Part shown: one piece after another, positions 6,983 to 16,116 of the stretch
Layout of the letters: each line of letters begins with the position of its first letter
How positions within the stretch are numbered: the stretch's first letter is position 1
NCBI RefSeq assembly: GCF_049800835.1
Contig: NZ_JBNAFU010000002.1
Coordinates: 124,001-188,000, forward strand
Direction: 5' to 3'
From: Dinoroseobacter sp049800835
GTDB taxonomy: Bacteria; Pseudomonadota; Alphaproteobacteria; Rhodobacterales; Rhodobacteraceae
Length of the DNA: 64,000 bases
Notes under the pieces: model-generated
The model's database searches: none
The model's input: the letters and a program-made list of their open reading frames with translations, nothing else
What the model was told of the DNA's origin: nothing
Position numbers and translations under genes: made by a program

Positions 6983-9277
6983 ATGACACGCTTTGCCGCG
7001 CCCATCTCCGAGGCCATCTGGGACATGAAATACCGTCTGAAAGAGGCGGATGGGACGCCGGTGGATACCTCGGTCGAGGATACGTGGCGGCGGATCGCCC
7101 GCGCGCTGGCGTCGGTGGAGAAAGACCCAGCCGCGTGGGAAGGTGAGTTCTACAACGCGTTGGCGGATTTCAAATACCTGCCTGCCGGGCGGATTACCGC
7201 AGGCGCGGGTACGGACCGCAGCGTGACGCTGTTCAACTGCTTTGTCATGGGAACGGTGCCGGATGACATGGGCGGCATTTTCGAGATGCTGAAAGAGGCC
7301 GCGTTGACCATGCAACAGGGCGGCGGGATCGGGTATGATTTCTCGACCATCCGGCCAAAGGGCGCGGAGGTGCGCGGGGTGGCGGCCGATGCGTCGGGCC
7401 CGCTGAGCTTCATGGATGTATGGGACGCGATGTGCCGCACGATCATGTCCGCAGGCTCGCGGCGCGGGGCCATGATGGCCACGATGCGTTGTGATCACCC
7501 GGACATCGAAGATTTCATCGACGCGAAGTCCGACGCCGCGCGGCTGCGGATGTTCAATGTCAGCGTGCTGGTCACGGACGCGTTCATGGAGGCGGTGAAG
7601 GCGGATGGGTCGTGGGACCTGGTCTTTGGTGACAAGGTCTACAAGACCGTGCAGGCACGGGACTTGTGGAACCGGATCATGCGCGCGACCTTCGAGTACG
7701 CCGAACCGGGCGTCATTTTCATCGATCGGATCAATGCTGCAAACAACCTGAATTACTGCGAGACGATCGCCGCGACCAACCCTTGCGGGGAGCAGCCGCT
7801 GCCGCCTTACGGTGCGTGTTTGCTGGGGTCGGTGAACCTCGCGCGCTTGGTCAGCGCCCCGTTTGAGGAGAGCGCCGCACTCGATGAGGCGGCACTGGAT
7901 GATCTGGTGCGCACGGCGGTCCGGATGATGGACAACGTTGTCGATGCGTCGCGCTTCCCGCTGGAGACGCAGGCGGCCGAGGCGCAGGCCAAGCGGCGGA
8001 TCGGGCTTGGCGTGACGGGGCTGGCCGATGCACTGCTGATGCTCGGGTTGCGCTATGGGTCTGAGGAGGCGGCGCGTCAGACCGAGCGCTGGTTGCACGC
8101 GATCGCCCGCGCCGCGTATCTGGCGTCGGTCGATCTGGCACGCGAGAAAGGTGCCTTCCCGCTCTTTGACGCGGATGCGTATCTGGCCAGTGGGACGATG
8201 CGGGGCATGGATGACGATGTGCGGGAGGCCATTCGCGAACATGGCATCCGCAATGCGCTGCTGACATCCATCGCGCCGACGGGGACGATCAGCCTTTATG
8301 CTGGCAACGTTTCCTCAGGCATCGAGCCGGTCTTTGCCTATGCCTACACCCGCAAGGTCCTGCAGAAGGATGGCTCGCGCACCGAGGAAGAGGTGGTCGA
8401 TTATGCCGTGAACCTGTGGCGGGAGAAGTTCGGCGATGCGGAGTTGCCGGAGTATTTCGTCAACGCCCAGACGCTTGCGCCGCTTGACCATGTGCGCATG
8501 CAGGCGGCGGCGCAGAAATGGGTCGACTCTAGTATTTCCAAAACCATCAACTGCCCCGAAGACATCAGCTTCGAGGACTTCAAGACCGTCTATATGGAGG
8601 CGTGGGACACCGGGTGCAAAGGCTGCACCACCTACCGCCCAAATGCGGTGACCGGATCGGTATTGAGTATTTCGAGCAAAGAAGAAGACAAATCTGCGCA
8701 GGCGGGGGAAGTCAAAGCCGTTTCCGACGCGGATCTGGACGGAGACGTGGTCTATATCTCGGAGCCTTTGAACCGTCCGCAAGCTCTCGAAGGTCAGACC
8801 TACAAGGTGAAGTGGCCGCTGACCGATCATGCGATCTACATCACGATCAACGATGTGGTGATGAATGGCCACCGGCGGCCGTTCGAGGTGTTCATCAACT
8901 CCAAGAACATGGAGCATTTCGCCTGGACCGTGGCGCTGACACGGATGATCTCGGCAGTGTTTCGGCGCGGGGGCGATGTGTCCTTCGTGGTTGAAGAACT
9001 CAAGGCCGTGTTCGATCCGCGCGGTGGGGCGTGGATGGAGGGCAAGTATGTGCCGTCCATTCTGGCGGCCATTGGCGGCGTGATAGAGCGGCACATGATT
9101 GATATCGGCTTTATCGAAGGCGAGGGGATGGGGCTGAAAACCGATCCGCAAGCCGAGGTGATGGCCGTGGGCGAGGCTCCGCGCGGTGCGGCCTGCCCTA
9201 GCTGCGGGAGCTATGCCCTGCAGATGGTCGAAGGCTGCAAGACCTGCATGGACTGCGGGCATTCCAAATGCGGGTGA
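6983..9277 (+). CDS. nrdJ: Adenosylcobalamin-dependent (class II) ribonucleotide reductase
   Basis: A 764-residue enzyme that reduces ribonucleotides to deoxyribonucleotides, making its thiyl radical from vitamin B12 coenzyme without oxygen. The active-site loop NPCGEQ (residues 266-271) carries the radical cysteine and the glutamate. FNCFV (Cys86) supplies one of the redox pair. SSISKTINCPE is conserved near residue 520. The C-terminus has a cysteine-rich tail (CPSC, CKTC, DCGHSKCG) that probably passes electrons from thioredoxin. The RBS AAGGA lies about 10 nt before the ATG. The leader holds a candidate NrdR box, an inverted repeat and a tRNA-like RNA. Confidence 0.96.
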   Translation: MTRFAAPISEAIWDMKYRLKEADGTPVDTSVEDTWRRIARALASVEKDPAAWEGEFYNALADFKYLPAGRITAGAGTDRSVTLFNCFVMGTVPDDMGGIFEMLKEAALTMQQGGGIGYDFSTIRPKGAEVRGVAADASGPLSFMDVWDAMCRTIMSAGSRRGAMMATMRCDHPDIEDFIDAKSDAARLRMFNVSVLVTDAFMEAVKADGSWDLVFGDKVYKTVQARDLWNRIMRATFEYAEPGVIFIDRINAANNLNYCETIAATNPCGEQPLPPYGACLLGSVNLARLVSAPFEESAALDEAALDDLVRTAVRMMDNVVDASRFPLETQAAEAQAKRRIGLGVTGLADALLMLGLRYGSEEAARQTERWLHAIARAAYLASVDLAREKGAFPLFDADAYLASGTMRGMDDDVREAIREHGIRNALLTSIAPTGTISLYAGNVSSGIEPVFAYAYTRKVLQKDGSRTEEEVVDYAVNLWREKFGDAELPEYFVNAQTLAPLDHVRMQAAAQKWVDSSISKTINCPEDISFEDFKTVYMEAWDTGCKGCTTYRPNAVTGSVLSISSKEEDKSAQAGEVKAVSDADLDGDVVYISEPLNRPQALEGQTYKVKWPLTDHAIYITINDVVMNGHRRPFEVFINSKNMEHFAWTVALTRMISAVFRRGGDVSFVVEELKAVFDPRGGAWMEGKYVPSILAAIGGVIERHMIDIGFIEGEGMGLKTDPQAEVMAVGEAPRGAACPSCGSYALQMVEGCKTCMDCGHSKCG

Positions 9278-9399
9278 GTCGCAGCTTCGGCCTGCGATAA
9301 CCCGAATGCCTCCAACAATTTGACGCGTGGCTGACGGCGGTTTTGCGAAACTGCCGTCACGTATTTCAAGCACGTGTCTTATTTGAGGAGGTACAAACA

Positions 9400-11844
9400 A
9401 TGCCGACAGGACGTTTTTCGTTCGACCTGGTTCGCGACATGCTGAAACCAGCGCGCCGGATTGATCTGGCCCGCCCCGAGATTGCCGAGGCCCTGCGCCC
9501 CGAAATCGGCGGGCTTGCAATTCCGGAGGACAACCCCGAGCCGACCCCGGACCGCCGCAGCGGATTTGTCGTGGTTTACGTGGAAACCGATGTGTCCACC
9601 GAAGAGGCGCTGAAGGCGCAAACGCTGGTCGATCTGGCGCGGATCACCGGGATGGACCAGCTTCTGACCGCGATTGACGCGCTGGACCTCGATGAGGGGC
9701 GTCGGATGATCACCTCTGTCTCGCCGGCGCAGTTGCTGGAGATGGAGGCCAAGGCCGCGCAGAGCCCGTTTCCGCCACTGCGCAGTCTGACCGGATACTG
9801 GTTGCTGGACGCGCGCAAGGGTGACCGCGGTCTGGACGAAGTCGTCAAGACGCTGAGCGTGGTCCCGGGGGTGCGTCGGGCCTATCCGCACATTCGCCCG
9901 GACGATCCGGCTGCAAATCCCAACAACGATCCCTATGCCGTCCAGCAGGGCTACCTGGATGCCGCGCCCGAGGGGTTGGATGCCCGCTGGGCCTGGACCC
10001 AGCCGGACAGTTGCGGTGCCGGAGTGGCAGTGACCGATCTGGAACAGGGGTGGCTGCTGACCCATGAGGATCTGCAGAACGCGGCCCCCACTTTGATCTT
10101 CAACGACAACCTTGCATCAAGCTTTGACCACGGCTGTGCGGTTTTGGGTGTCATGGTGGCCACGGACAATACGGTTGGCGTGATCGGCATGGCACCGGAT
10201 GCCGGTCCGGTCCGTTGCACCAGCCATTGGGATTCGGCACTGGGTAGCGGGTTTATCGCGGACGCGGCACTGGCAGCCGTTGCGGTGATGAACCCCGGCG
10301 ACGTGATGCTGCTGGAGGTGCAGACAAATTTCCGCCCTTCCGAACTGGTTGATGATGTGTTCGACGCTGTGCGTCTTGCCTCTGCACTGGGGATTATCGT
10401 GTGTTCGGCGGCGGGCAATGGCAATGCCAACCTCGATACGGCAACCTCCGGCGGGCAGACGGTGTTGAACCCGACCTCGCCTGCGTTCCGAGACAGCGGG
10501 GCGATCATGGTGGGCGCAGCCGAGAGCGCGCTGCCCCACGACCGTGACCCCAATTCGTGCTTTGGCGCGCGGGTGGATTGCTATGCCTGGGGCGACGGGG
10601 TCGTGACGACCGGGTATGGCACGCTGGATCCGGGTACGGGTGTGGACTCGGAGTATGCCAATGACTTCCAGAACACCTCCGCTGCGACACCGCAGGTTGC
10701 GGGGGCGGCGCTGATCCTTCAGGGGATGCACGAGGCCACGACAGGCGGGCGGCTGAGCCCCAGCCAGATGCGCGCGATCCTGTCCAACCCGGCGACCGGC
10801 ACGCCGCAGGGGCCGGGGCTGGCTGGCAATATCGGGGTGATGCCCGATTTGCGCGCGATCATCGAGGATACCATGGGCATGAGCCCGGATGTCTATCTGC
10901 GTGACAATGTCGGCGATGACGGCACCGTCCCGACAAGCGGCGGCATCAGCGCCAGCCCAGACATCATCACCCGGCCCTTTGAGCTTGCCGATGGGGATGC
11001 CGCCTTTGGCGAAGGCTCTGGGACCGAAAACTCCAGCAGCCTTGGTTACGCCGTTGAGGCCGGGCAGGACAACTTCATCTATGTCCGGATGAAGAACCGC
11101 GGACTGTCCAACGCGAACGCCGTCACGGCGGATGTCTACTGGTCGGAGGTCTCGACCCTCGTGACGCCGGACATGTGGACGCTGATCGGCACGACCGATC
11201 CGGTGGATGTGCCGATGGGCGACACGCTGGTGGTGGCCGACCCGCTGACCTGGGCGGAGGCGGATATCCCCGGTGAGGGGCATTATTGCTACGTGGGCGT
11301 GCTGAACCATGCCGCCGATCCCGCGCCGGTTCTGCCCTCGCCCACCGACTGGGACGGGTTCCGCAGCTTCATCCGCAATCAGAACAACGTCACGTGGCGG
11401 AATTTCAACGTGGTCGATGACATCGAAGATCCGTCTGCGGACCCTGCGGCCTTGCCGTTCCTTATCGCGAACTTCCCCGACCGGCGCCGGGCTTTCGACT
11501 TCGTGATCGATCGTCGGCTCCCCCGCGAGGTGGAGGTCACGCTGGAGCTGCCACGCGCGGTTGCGAAGTTCTTTGCCGATGCGCTGAATGTCGATCCGAT
11601 CCAGATCGACGATGATGCGCTGATGCATCTGCCACTGCCCACCGGGGGGCGGATGGTCATTCCGGATGTGCTGATGCCCGCCAAGGCGCGAATGCAGTGC
11701 CGGTTCATCGTCAAGAACCTGGGCAAGGCGCGACCGGGCAACATGATCTCCATCGGTCAGTTCTTTGCCGAACAGGAGATGGGGCGCGTCACGTGGCGTT
11801 TTGACCGCAAGCGCGACCCGAAACAGGTCTGCCGGATCCTCTGA
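9400..11844 (+). CDS. S8 family (subtilisin-like) serine protease
   Basis: An 814-residue protein with a subtilase domain at about residues 195-450. The catalytic Asp213 is in VAVTDLEQGW, His244 in SFDHGCAVLG, the oxyanion Asn340 in SAAGNG, and Ser427 in NTSAATPQVAGAA. Residues 1-190 may act as a prodomain. The C-terminal 370 residues look beta-rich, with YVRMKNRG and a terminal VEVTLELP region, and may be substrate-binding domains. No signal peptide or membrane helix is visible, unusual for a subtilase. The start is supported by GAGGAGG 8 nt upstream. It stands alone between nrdJ and a strong terminator. Confidence 0.85.
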   Translation: MPTGRFSFDLVRDMLKPARRIDLARPEIAEALRPEIGGLAIPEDNPEPTPDRRSGFVVVYVETDVSTEEALKAQTLVDLARITGMDQLLTAIDALDLDEGRRMITSVSPAQLLEMEAKAAQSPFPPLRSLTGYWLLDARKGDRGLDEVVKTLSVVPGVRRAYPHIRPDDPAANPNNDPYAVQQGYLDAAPEGLDARWAWTQPDSCGAGVAVTDLEQGWLLTHEDLQNAAPTLIFNDNLASSFDHGCAVLGVMVATDNTVGVIGMAPDAGPVRCTSHWDSALGSGFIADAALAAVAVMNPGDVMLLEVQTNFRPSELVDDVFDAVRLASALGIIVCSAAGNGNANLDTATSGGQTVLNPTSPAFRDSGAIMVGAAESALPHDRDPNSCFGARVDCYAWGDGVVTTGYGTLDPGTGVDSEYANDFQNTSAATPQVAGAALILQGMHEATTGGRLSPSQMRAILSNPATGTPQGPGLAGNIGVMPDLRAIIEDTMGMSPDVYLRDNVGDDGTVPTSGGISASPDIITRPFELADGDAAFGEGSGTENSSSLGYAVEAGQDNFIYVRMKNRGLSNANAVTADVYWSEVSTLVTPDMWTLIGTTDPVDVPMGDTLVVADPLTWAEADIPGEGHYCYVGVLNHAADPAPVLPSPTDWDGFRSFIRNQNNVTWRNFNVVDDIEDPSADPAALPFLIANFPDRRRAFDFVIDRRLPREVEVTLELPRAVAKFFADALNVDPIQIDDDALMHLPLPTGGRMVIPDVLMPAKARMQCRFIVKNLGKARPGNMISIGQFFAEQEMGRVTWRFDRKRDPKQVCRIL

Positions 11845-11863
11845 CACCGAAGGCCTGACAGAG

Positions 11864-11900
11864 ACGCCCCGCGATCCTTCCTGCGCGGGGCGTTTTTCTT
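11864..11900 (+). terminator. Strong terminator after the subtilase gene
   Basis: ACGCCCCGCG (11864-11873) pairs perfectly with CGCGGGGCGT (11884-11893) around a 10-nt loop and is followed by TTTTCTT. It starts 20 bp after the stop codon and separates the protease from the convergent tartrate dehydratase gene. Confidence 0.85.
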
Positions 11901-11908
11901 GGTCGGCG

Positions 11909-13072
11909 TCACGCAGCGAGGTCGCGCATCACCGCGATCAGGTCCGATTTGCCCTCGAACCCGATGCCGGGCAGGTCGGGCATGGTGATATGGCCGTCCT
12001 CGACCGCCACGCCATCCGGGAAGCCGCCGTAGGGCTGGAAGAGGTCGGGATAGCTTTCGTTACCGCCCAAGCCCAACCCGGCGGCGATGTTCAGCGACAT
12101 CTGGTGCCCGCCATGGGGAATGCAGCGGGACTGGGACCACCCCATCTCCGCCAGAACATCCAGCGTGCGCATGTACTCCACAAGCCCGTAGGACAGCGCG
12201 CAGTCGAATTGCAGCCAGTCGCGGTCCGGGCGCATGCCGCCATAGCGCAGCAGGTTGCGGGCGTCCTGATGCGAGAACAGGTTCTCGCCCGTCGCCATCG
12301 GGGCCGGGTAGAACTCCGCCAGTGCCGCCTGAAGCTGGAAATCGAGCGGATCGCCGGCCTCCTCGTACCAGAAGAGCGGATACTCCCGCAGCATCTTGGC
12401 GTAGGCGATCGCGGTTTCCAGATCGAACCGTCCGTTGGCATCGACGGCCAGTTGCGCCTCGCTGCCGATCTCGGACAGAACGGCCTCGATCCTGCGCTGA
12501 TCGTCGGCCAGCGATGCTCCGCCGATCTTCATCTTCACCACCGTGTAGCCGCGGTCGAGATAGCTGCGCATCTCCTGCCGGAGCGCGCTGTCATCCTTGC
12601 CGGGGTAGTAGTAGCCACCCGCCGCGTAAACGAAGACGCGCGGATTTGCGGTGACGCCCTTGCGCTCGGCCAGCAGCCGGAACAGCGGCTGGCCCGCAAT
12701 CTTGGCCACCGCATCCCAGACGGCCATGTCGATGGTGCCAACGGCGACGGAGCGTTCGCCATGCCCGCCTGGTTTCTCGTTCAGCATCATCGCGGCCCAG
12801 ACCCTGTGCGGGTCGAGGTTTGTCCCCGCGTCATCGATCAGCGATGCCGGGTCCGCGCTCAGAACCCGGTTGCGGAACCGTTCCCGGATCAGCCCACCCT
12901 GACCATAGCGGCCATTGGAATTGAAACCGTAGCCCACCACCCGGCGTCCGTCCCGTTCCACGTCCGTGACCACGGCGACAAGGCTCGCAGTCATCCCGGA
13001 GAAATCGATGTAGGCGTTGCGAATGGGCGACGAGATCGGCTTGGTAACTTCGCAAATATCAACGATGCGCAT
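11909..13072 (-). CDS. tarD: D(-)-tartrate dehydratase, enolase superfamily
   Basis: A 387-residue enolase-superfamily protein that closely resembles my memory of the characterised Bradyrhizobium D-tartrate dehydratase, which makes oxaloacetate and water from D-tartrate. The KxK base motif is VVKMKIGG (Lys182). Metal ligands are Asp211 (AVDANGRFD), Glu237 (WYEEAGD) and Glu263 (ATGENLFS). His320 (IPHGGHQM) is the second base. The N-terminal capping segment KPISSPIRNAYIDF is also typical. The start at 13072 gives the family length of about 388. No tartrate transporter or regulator sits beside it, so its regulation is unclear. The assignment rests on remembered similarity. Confidence 0.85.
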   Translation of the reverse strand: MRIVDICEVTKPISSPIRNAYIDFSGMTASLVAVVTDVERDGRRVVGYGFNSNGRYGQGGLIRERFRNRVLSADPASLIDDAGTNLDPHRVWAAMMLNEKPGGHGERSVAVGTIDMAVWDAVAKIAGQPLFRLLAERKGVTANPRVFVYAAGGYYYPGKDDSALRQEMRSYLDRGYTVVKMKIGGASLADDQRRIEAVLSEIGSEAQLAVDANGRFDLETAIAYAKMLREYPLFWYEEAGDPLDFQLQAALAEFYPAPMATGENLFSHQDARNLLRYGGMRPDRDWLQFDCALSYGLVEYMRTLDVLAEMGWSQSRCIPHGGHQMSLNIAAGLGLGGNESYPDLFQPYGGFPDGVAVEDGHITMPDLPGIGFEGKSDLIAVMRDLAA

Positions 13073-13242
13073 CAGGGGACGTCCTCGGGTTGGGTCGCGG
13101 TTCAGGCATCTGACCATGCTCGCGAAGCAGGTGCAAAAGGCAAACCCGCGAAAGCCTATCGTCCATCCGGTCCCGGGTGCCGACGAGGCCGTGCGCGGGA
13201 CAGCGCCCGGGCAGCGTTTCCGCAGTATCGGGCGCTGGGGCG

Positions 13243-13270
13243 TTGACACTGTTCGGCGCATGCGTATAAG
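13243..13270 (+). promoter_or_regulatory. Sigma-70 promoter of rpsD
   Basis: TTGACA (13243-13248) and TATAAG (13265-13270) are separated by 16 bp, about 120 bp upstream of the rpsD start. Both hexamers are close to consensus, as expected for a ribosomal protein gene. Confidence 0.65.
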
Positions 13271-13388
13271 CGCGCCATTCATTGGTGTTGGTGGCCCCCG
13301 CGAGGGGATGCCTGTCGGGGTGGAAACACCCAAAGGACAACGCCCTTCATCGCGTGCCTGTGGCGCGCCACTCAGAAGGAGAACAGCC

Positions 13389-14009
13389 GTGACCAAACGC
13401 ACGTCTGCCAAGTACAAAATCGACCGCCGGATGGGCGAGAACATCTGGGGCCGTCCGAAATCGCCCCTCAACCGCCGCGAATACGGGCCCGGCCAGCATG
13501 GCCAGCGCCGCAAGCAGAAGATGTCCGACTTCGGCCTTCAGTTGCGCGCCAAGCAGAAGCTCAAGGGCTACTATGGCGACCTGACCGAAAAGCAGTTCCG
13601 CCGCATCTTTGCCGAAGCAGAGCGGATCAAGGGCGACACGGGCGAGAACTTGGTGGGCCTGCTGGAGCGCCGTCTGGACGCCGTGGTCTACCGCGCCAAG
13701 TTCGTCGCGACGATCTTTGCCGCACGTCAGTTCGTGAACCACGGCCACGTCACCGTGAACGGCGAGCGGGTCAACATCCCGTCCTACCGCGTCAAGGAAG
13801 GCGACGTTGTTGAGGTTCGTGACAGCTCCAAGCAGTTGGCCGTGTTGCTCGAAGCGACACAGCTGCCCGAGCGTGACGTGCCGGAATACATCGAAGCGGA
13901 CCATTCGAAGATGAAAGCCACCTTCGTGCGTACGCCCGGGTTCTCGGATGTTCCGTACCCTGTGATGATGGAACCGAACCTCGTCATCGAATATTACGCG
14001 CAGAACTAA
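13389..14009 (+). CDS. rpsD: 30S ribosomal protein S4
   Basis: A 206-residue S4, a primary 16S rRNA-binding protein that nucleates assembly of the 30S body. Typical features are the N-terminal TKRTSAKYKIDRR, the SPLNRREYGPGQHG segment, and an S4 domain at about 95-160 (LERRLDAVVYRAKF, RQFVNHGHVTVNG). The GTG start at 13389 is chosen because AGAAGGAGA lies just upstream and the product then matches the family length. Here it is a lone gene with its own promoter and terminator, not in the alpha operon. S4 autoregulation cannot be judged from the leader. Confidence 0.97.
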   Translation: MTKRTSAKYKIDRRMGENIWGRPKSPLNRREYGPGQHGQRRKQKMSDFGLQLRAKQKLKGYYGDLTEKQFRRIFAEAERIKGDTGENLVGLLERRLDAVVYRAKFVATIFAARQFVNHGHVTVNGERVNIPSYRVKEGDVVEVRDSSKQLAVLLEATQLPERDVPEYIEADHSKMKATFVRTPGFSDVPYPVMMEPNLVIEYYAQN

Positions 14010-14036
14010 CCGGTTTCGCGCAATCGCTGATATTTG

Positions 14037-14066
14037 GGCCGCGCGAGGAATTGCGCGGCCTTTTTT
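14037..14066 (+). terminator. Terminator after rpsD
   Basis: GGCCGCGC (14037-14044) pairs with GCGCGGCC (14053-14060) around an 8-nt loop and is followed by six T. It ends about 40 bp before the hisC start. Confidence 0.85.
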
Positions 14067-14104
14067 GTGCCCTTACAACAGCCTGAAATATGGCAGGACC
14101 AGAC

Positions 14105-15190
14105 ATGACCCGCATCAAGCCACAACCCGGCATCATGAACATCGCGCTCTATCAGGGCGGGGCGAGCCATGTGGACGGGGTGGAGAAGGTTCTGAAACTC
14201 AGCTCGAACGAGAACCCGTTGGGGCCAAGCCCGGCTGCGGTCGCGGCCTATCGCGATGCGGCGGGCGCACTGCACCGGTATCCGTCGTCCGACCATGCAA
14301 GGCTGCGCGGCGCGATTGCCGAGGTCTACGGGCTGGACGCCGATCGGGTGATCTGTGGGGCAGGATCGGACGAGATCATCGCGTTTCTGTGTCAGGCCTA
14401 TGCGGGCCCGGGCGATGAGGTGATCCACACCGAACACGGGTTCGCGATGTATCGGATCAGCACGCTGGCCGCCGGGGCGACCCCGGTGGAGGTGCCCGAG
14501 CGTGACCGCGCAACGGATGTGGATGCGATCCTTGCGGGCTGCACCGACCGCACCAAGCTGGTGTTCGTCGCCAATCCGAACAACCCCACCGGCACAATGA
14601 TCGGCGGGAACGAACTCGCACGGCTCGCCGACGGGTTGCCCGAGGGCGCGATCCTTGTCCTGGATGGCGCCTATGCGGAATACGTGCCGGGCTACGATGC
14701 TGGCCATGCCCTGATCGAGGCGCGCGAGAACGTGGTGATGACGCGGACCTTTTCCAAGATCTACGGGCTTGGCGCGCTGCGCGTGGGCTGGGGCTACGGC
14801 CCGCGCGAGATCATCGATGTATTGAACCGGGTGCGCGGGCCATTCAACCTGTCCACAGGTGCGCTGGCAGCGGCGGAGGCCGCGGTGCGCGACACCGGCT
14901 ACACTGCCAAATGCGGGGCCGAGAATGCCAAATGGCGCGCGTGGCTTGCGAGCGAGCTGGCGCAGCTTGGCGTGCCATCGGACACCTCATCGGCGAACTT
15001 CGTGTTGGCCCGGTTCGGGTCCCAAGCCGAAGCCGAGGCGTGTGACGAGTTCCTGAAGGCGCGCGGGATCATCGTGCGCCGCGTGGCGGGTTACAAGCTG
15101 CCGACGGCGCTGCGCATGACGGTCGGAGATCCCGACGGCTGCCGCGCGTTGGTTTCTGGCGTGGCGGCGTTCAAGGCGCAGGCGGCATGA
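14105..15190 (+). CDS. hisC: Histidinol-phosphate aminotransferase
   Basis: A 361-residue PLP-dependent class I/II aminotransferase acting on histidinol-phosphate and possibly also on aromatic or prephenate substrates. Seen are LSSNENPLGPSP near the N-terminus, NPNNPTGT (PLP and substrate contacts), LDGAYAEY, and RTFSKIYGLGALRVGW with the Schiff-base lysine. The start at 14105 is preferred to one at 14090 because GGCAGGA lies just before it. The end overlaps the tyrC start by 4 bp, so a role in aromatic as well as histidine synthesis is plausible. Confidence 0.92.
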   Translation: MTRIKPQPGIMNIALYQGGASHVDGVEKVLKLSSNENPLGPSPAAVAAYRDAAGALHRYPSSDHARLRGAIAEVYGLDADRVICGAGSDEIIAFLCQAYAGPGDEVIHTEHGFAMYRISTLAAGATPVEVPERDRATDVDAILAGCTDRTKLVFVANPNNPTGTMIGGNELARLADGLPEGAILVLDGAYAEYVPGYDAGHALIEARENVVMTRTFSKIYGLGALRVGWGYGPREIIDVLNRVRGPFNLSTGALAAAEAAVRDTGYTAKCGAENAKWRAWLASELAQLGVPSDTSSANFVLARFGSQAEAEACDEFLKARGIIVRRVAGYKLPTALRMTVGDPDGCRALVSGVAAFKAQAA

Positions 15191-16116
15191 GCGGCGTGAT
15201 TTATTCCAAGGTGGCGTTGATCGGGCTGGGGCTGATCGCAGGCTCGATGGCCCACGCGATGCGCCGCGCCGGGCTGGCAGAGACGATCAGCGGATACGCG
15301 CGCTCCGCCGAGACGCGGGCCGTCGCCGAAGAGATCGGCTTGGTCGACCAGGTGTGCGACAGCGCCGCTGTGGCTTGCGCCGATGCCGATCTGGTGGTGC
15401 TGGCCGTGCCCGTTGGGGCCATGGCGGCCGTGGCTGCCGAGATTGCGCCGGCATTGAAGCCGGGTGCAGTGGTCACCGACGTCGGGTCGGTCAAGCAGGC
15501 GGTGATCGCCGATGTCGCGCCGCACCTGCCGGACAACGTGCATTTCATTCCGGGTCATCCGCTGGCCGGGACCGAGCATTCGGGACCTAGGTCGGGTTTC
15601 GCGGAGCTGTTCGACAACAAGTGGTGCATCCTTGTGCCTGTGGACGGCAGCGCCCCGGAGGAGGTTGAAAAGCTGACCCGGTTCTGGCGCGGCCTTGGGT
15701 CAAACGTCGATGTCATGGACCCTGCACATCACGACCTCGTGCTGGCGGTGACCAGTCATGCCCCGCACCTGATCGCCTATACAATGGTTGGCGTGGCCGA
15801 TGACCTGCGCCGGGTGACCGATAGCGAGGTCATCAAGTATTCGGCCGCAGGTTTCCGTGATTTCACGCGGATCGCGGCCTCGGATCCGACGATGTGGCGC
15901 GATGTGTTCCTGAGCAACAAGGCGGCAACGTTGGAAATCCTGGGGCGCTTTACCGAGGAACTGTTCGCCCTGCAGCGGGCGATCCGGACCGAGGATGGCG
16001 ATCATCTGCATGATTACTTCACCCGCACGCGCGGCATCCGGCGCGGCATCATCGATGCGGGGCAGGATACGGATGCCCCGGATTTCGGGCGGGTCAAGGC
16101 GAAGGCCGGGTCGTGA
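15187..16116 (+). CDS. tyrC: Prephenate/arogenate (cyclohexadienyl) dehydrogenase
   Basis: A 309-residue NAD(P)-dependent enzyme that oxidatively decarboxylates prephenate or arogenate on the way to tyrosine. The Rossmann motif GLGLIAGSMAHAM is at residues 13-25. TDVGSVKQAV, the GHPLAGTEHSGP segment with the catalytic histidine, and AVTSHAPHLIAY follow. There is no chorismate mutase or ACT domain, so it is the monofunctional type. It overlaps hisC and the extensin-family gene by 4 bp on each side, forming a compact three-gene operon. Confidence 0.93.
   Translation: MSGVIYSKVALIGLGLIAGSMAHAMRRAGLAETISGYARSAETRAVAEEIGLVDQVCDSAAVACADADLVVLAVPVGAMAAVAAEIAPALKPGAVVTDVGSVKQAVIADVAPHLPDNVHFIPGHPLAGTEHSGPRSGFAELFDNKWCILVPVDGSAPEEVEKLTRFWRGLGSNVDVMDPAHHDLVLAVTSHAPHLIAYTMVGVADDLRRVTDSEVIKYSAAGFRDFTRIAASDPTMWRDVFLSNKAATLEILGRFTEELFALQRAIRTEDGDHLHDYFTRTRGIRRGIIDAGQDTDAPDFGRVKAKAGS

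Noticed and set aside
10117..11847. A 576-codon antisense frame opposite the subtilase gene
   Set aside because: Composition is that of a shadow frame, and the sense strand has an intact catalytic triad.
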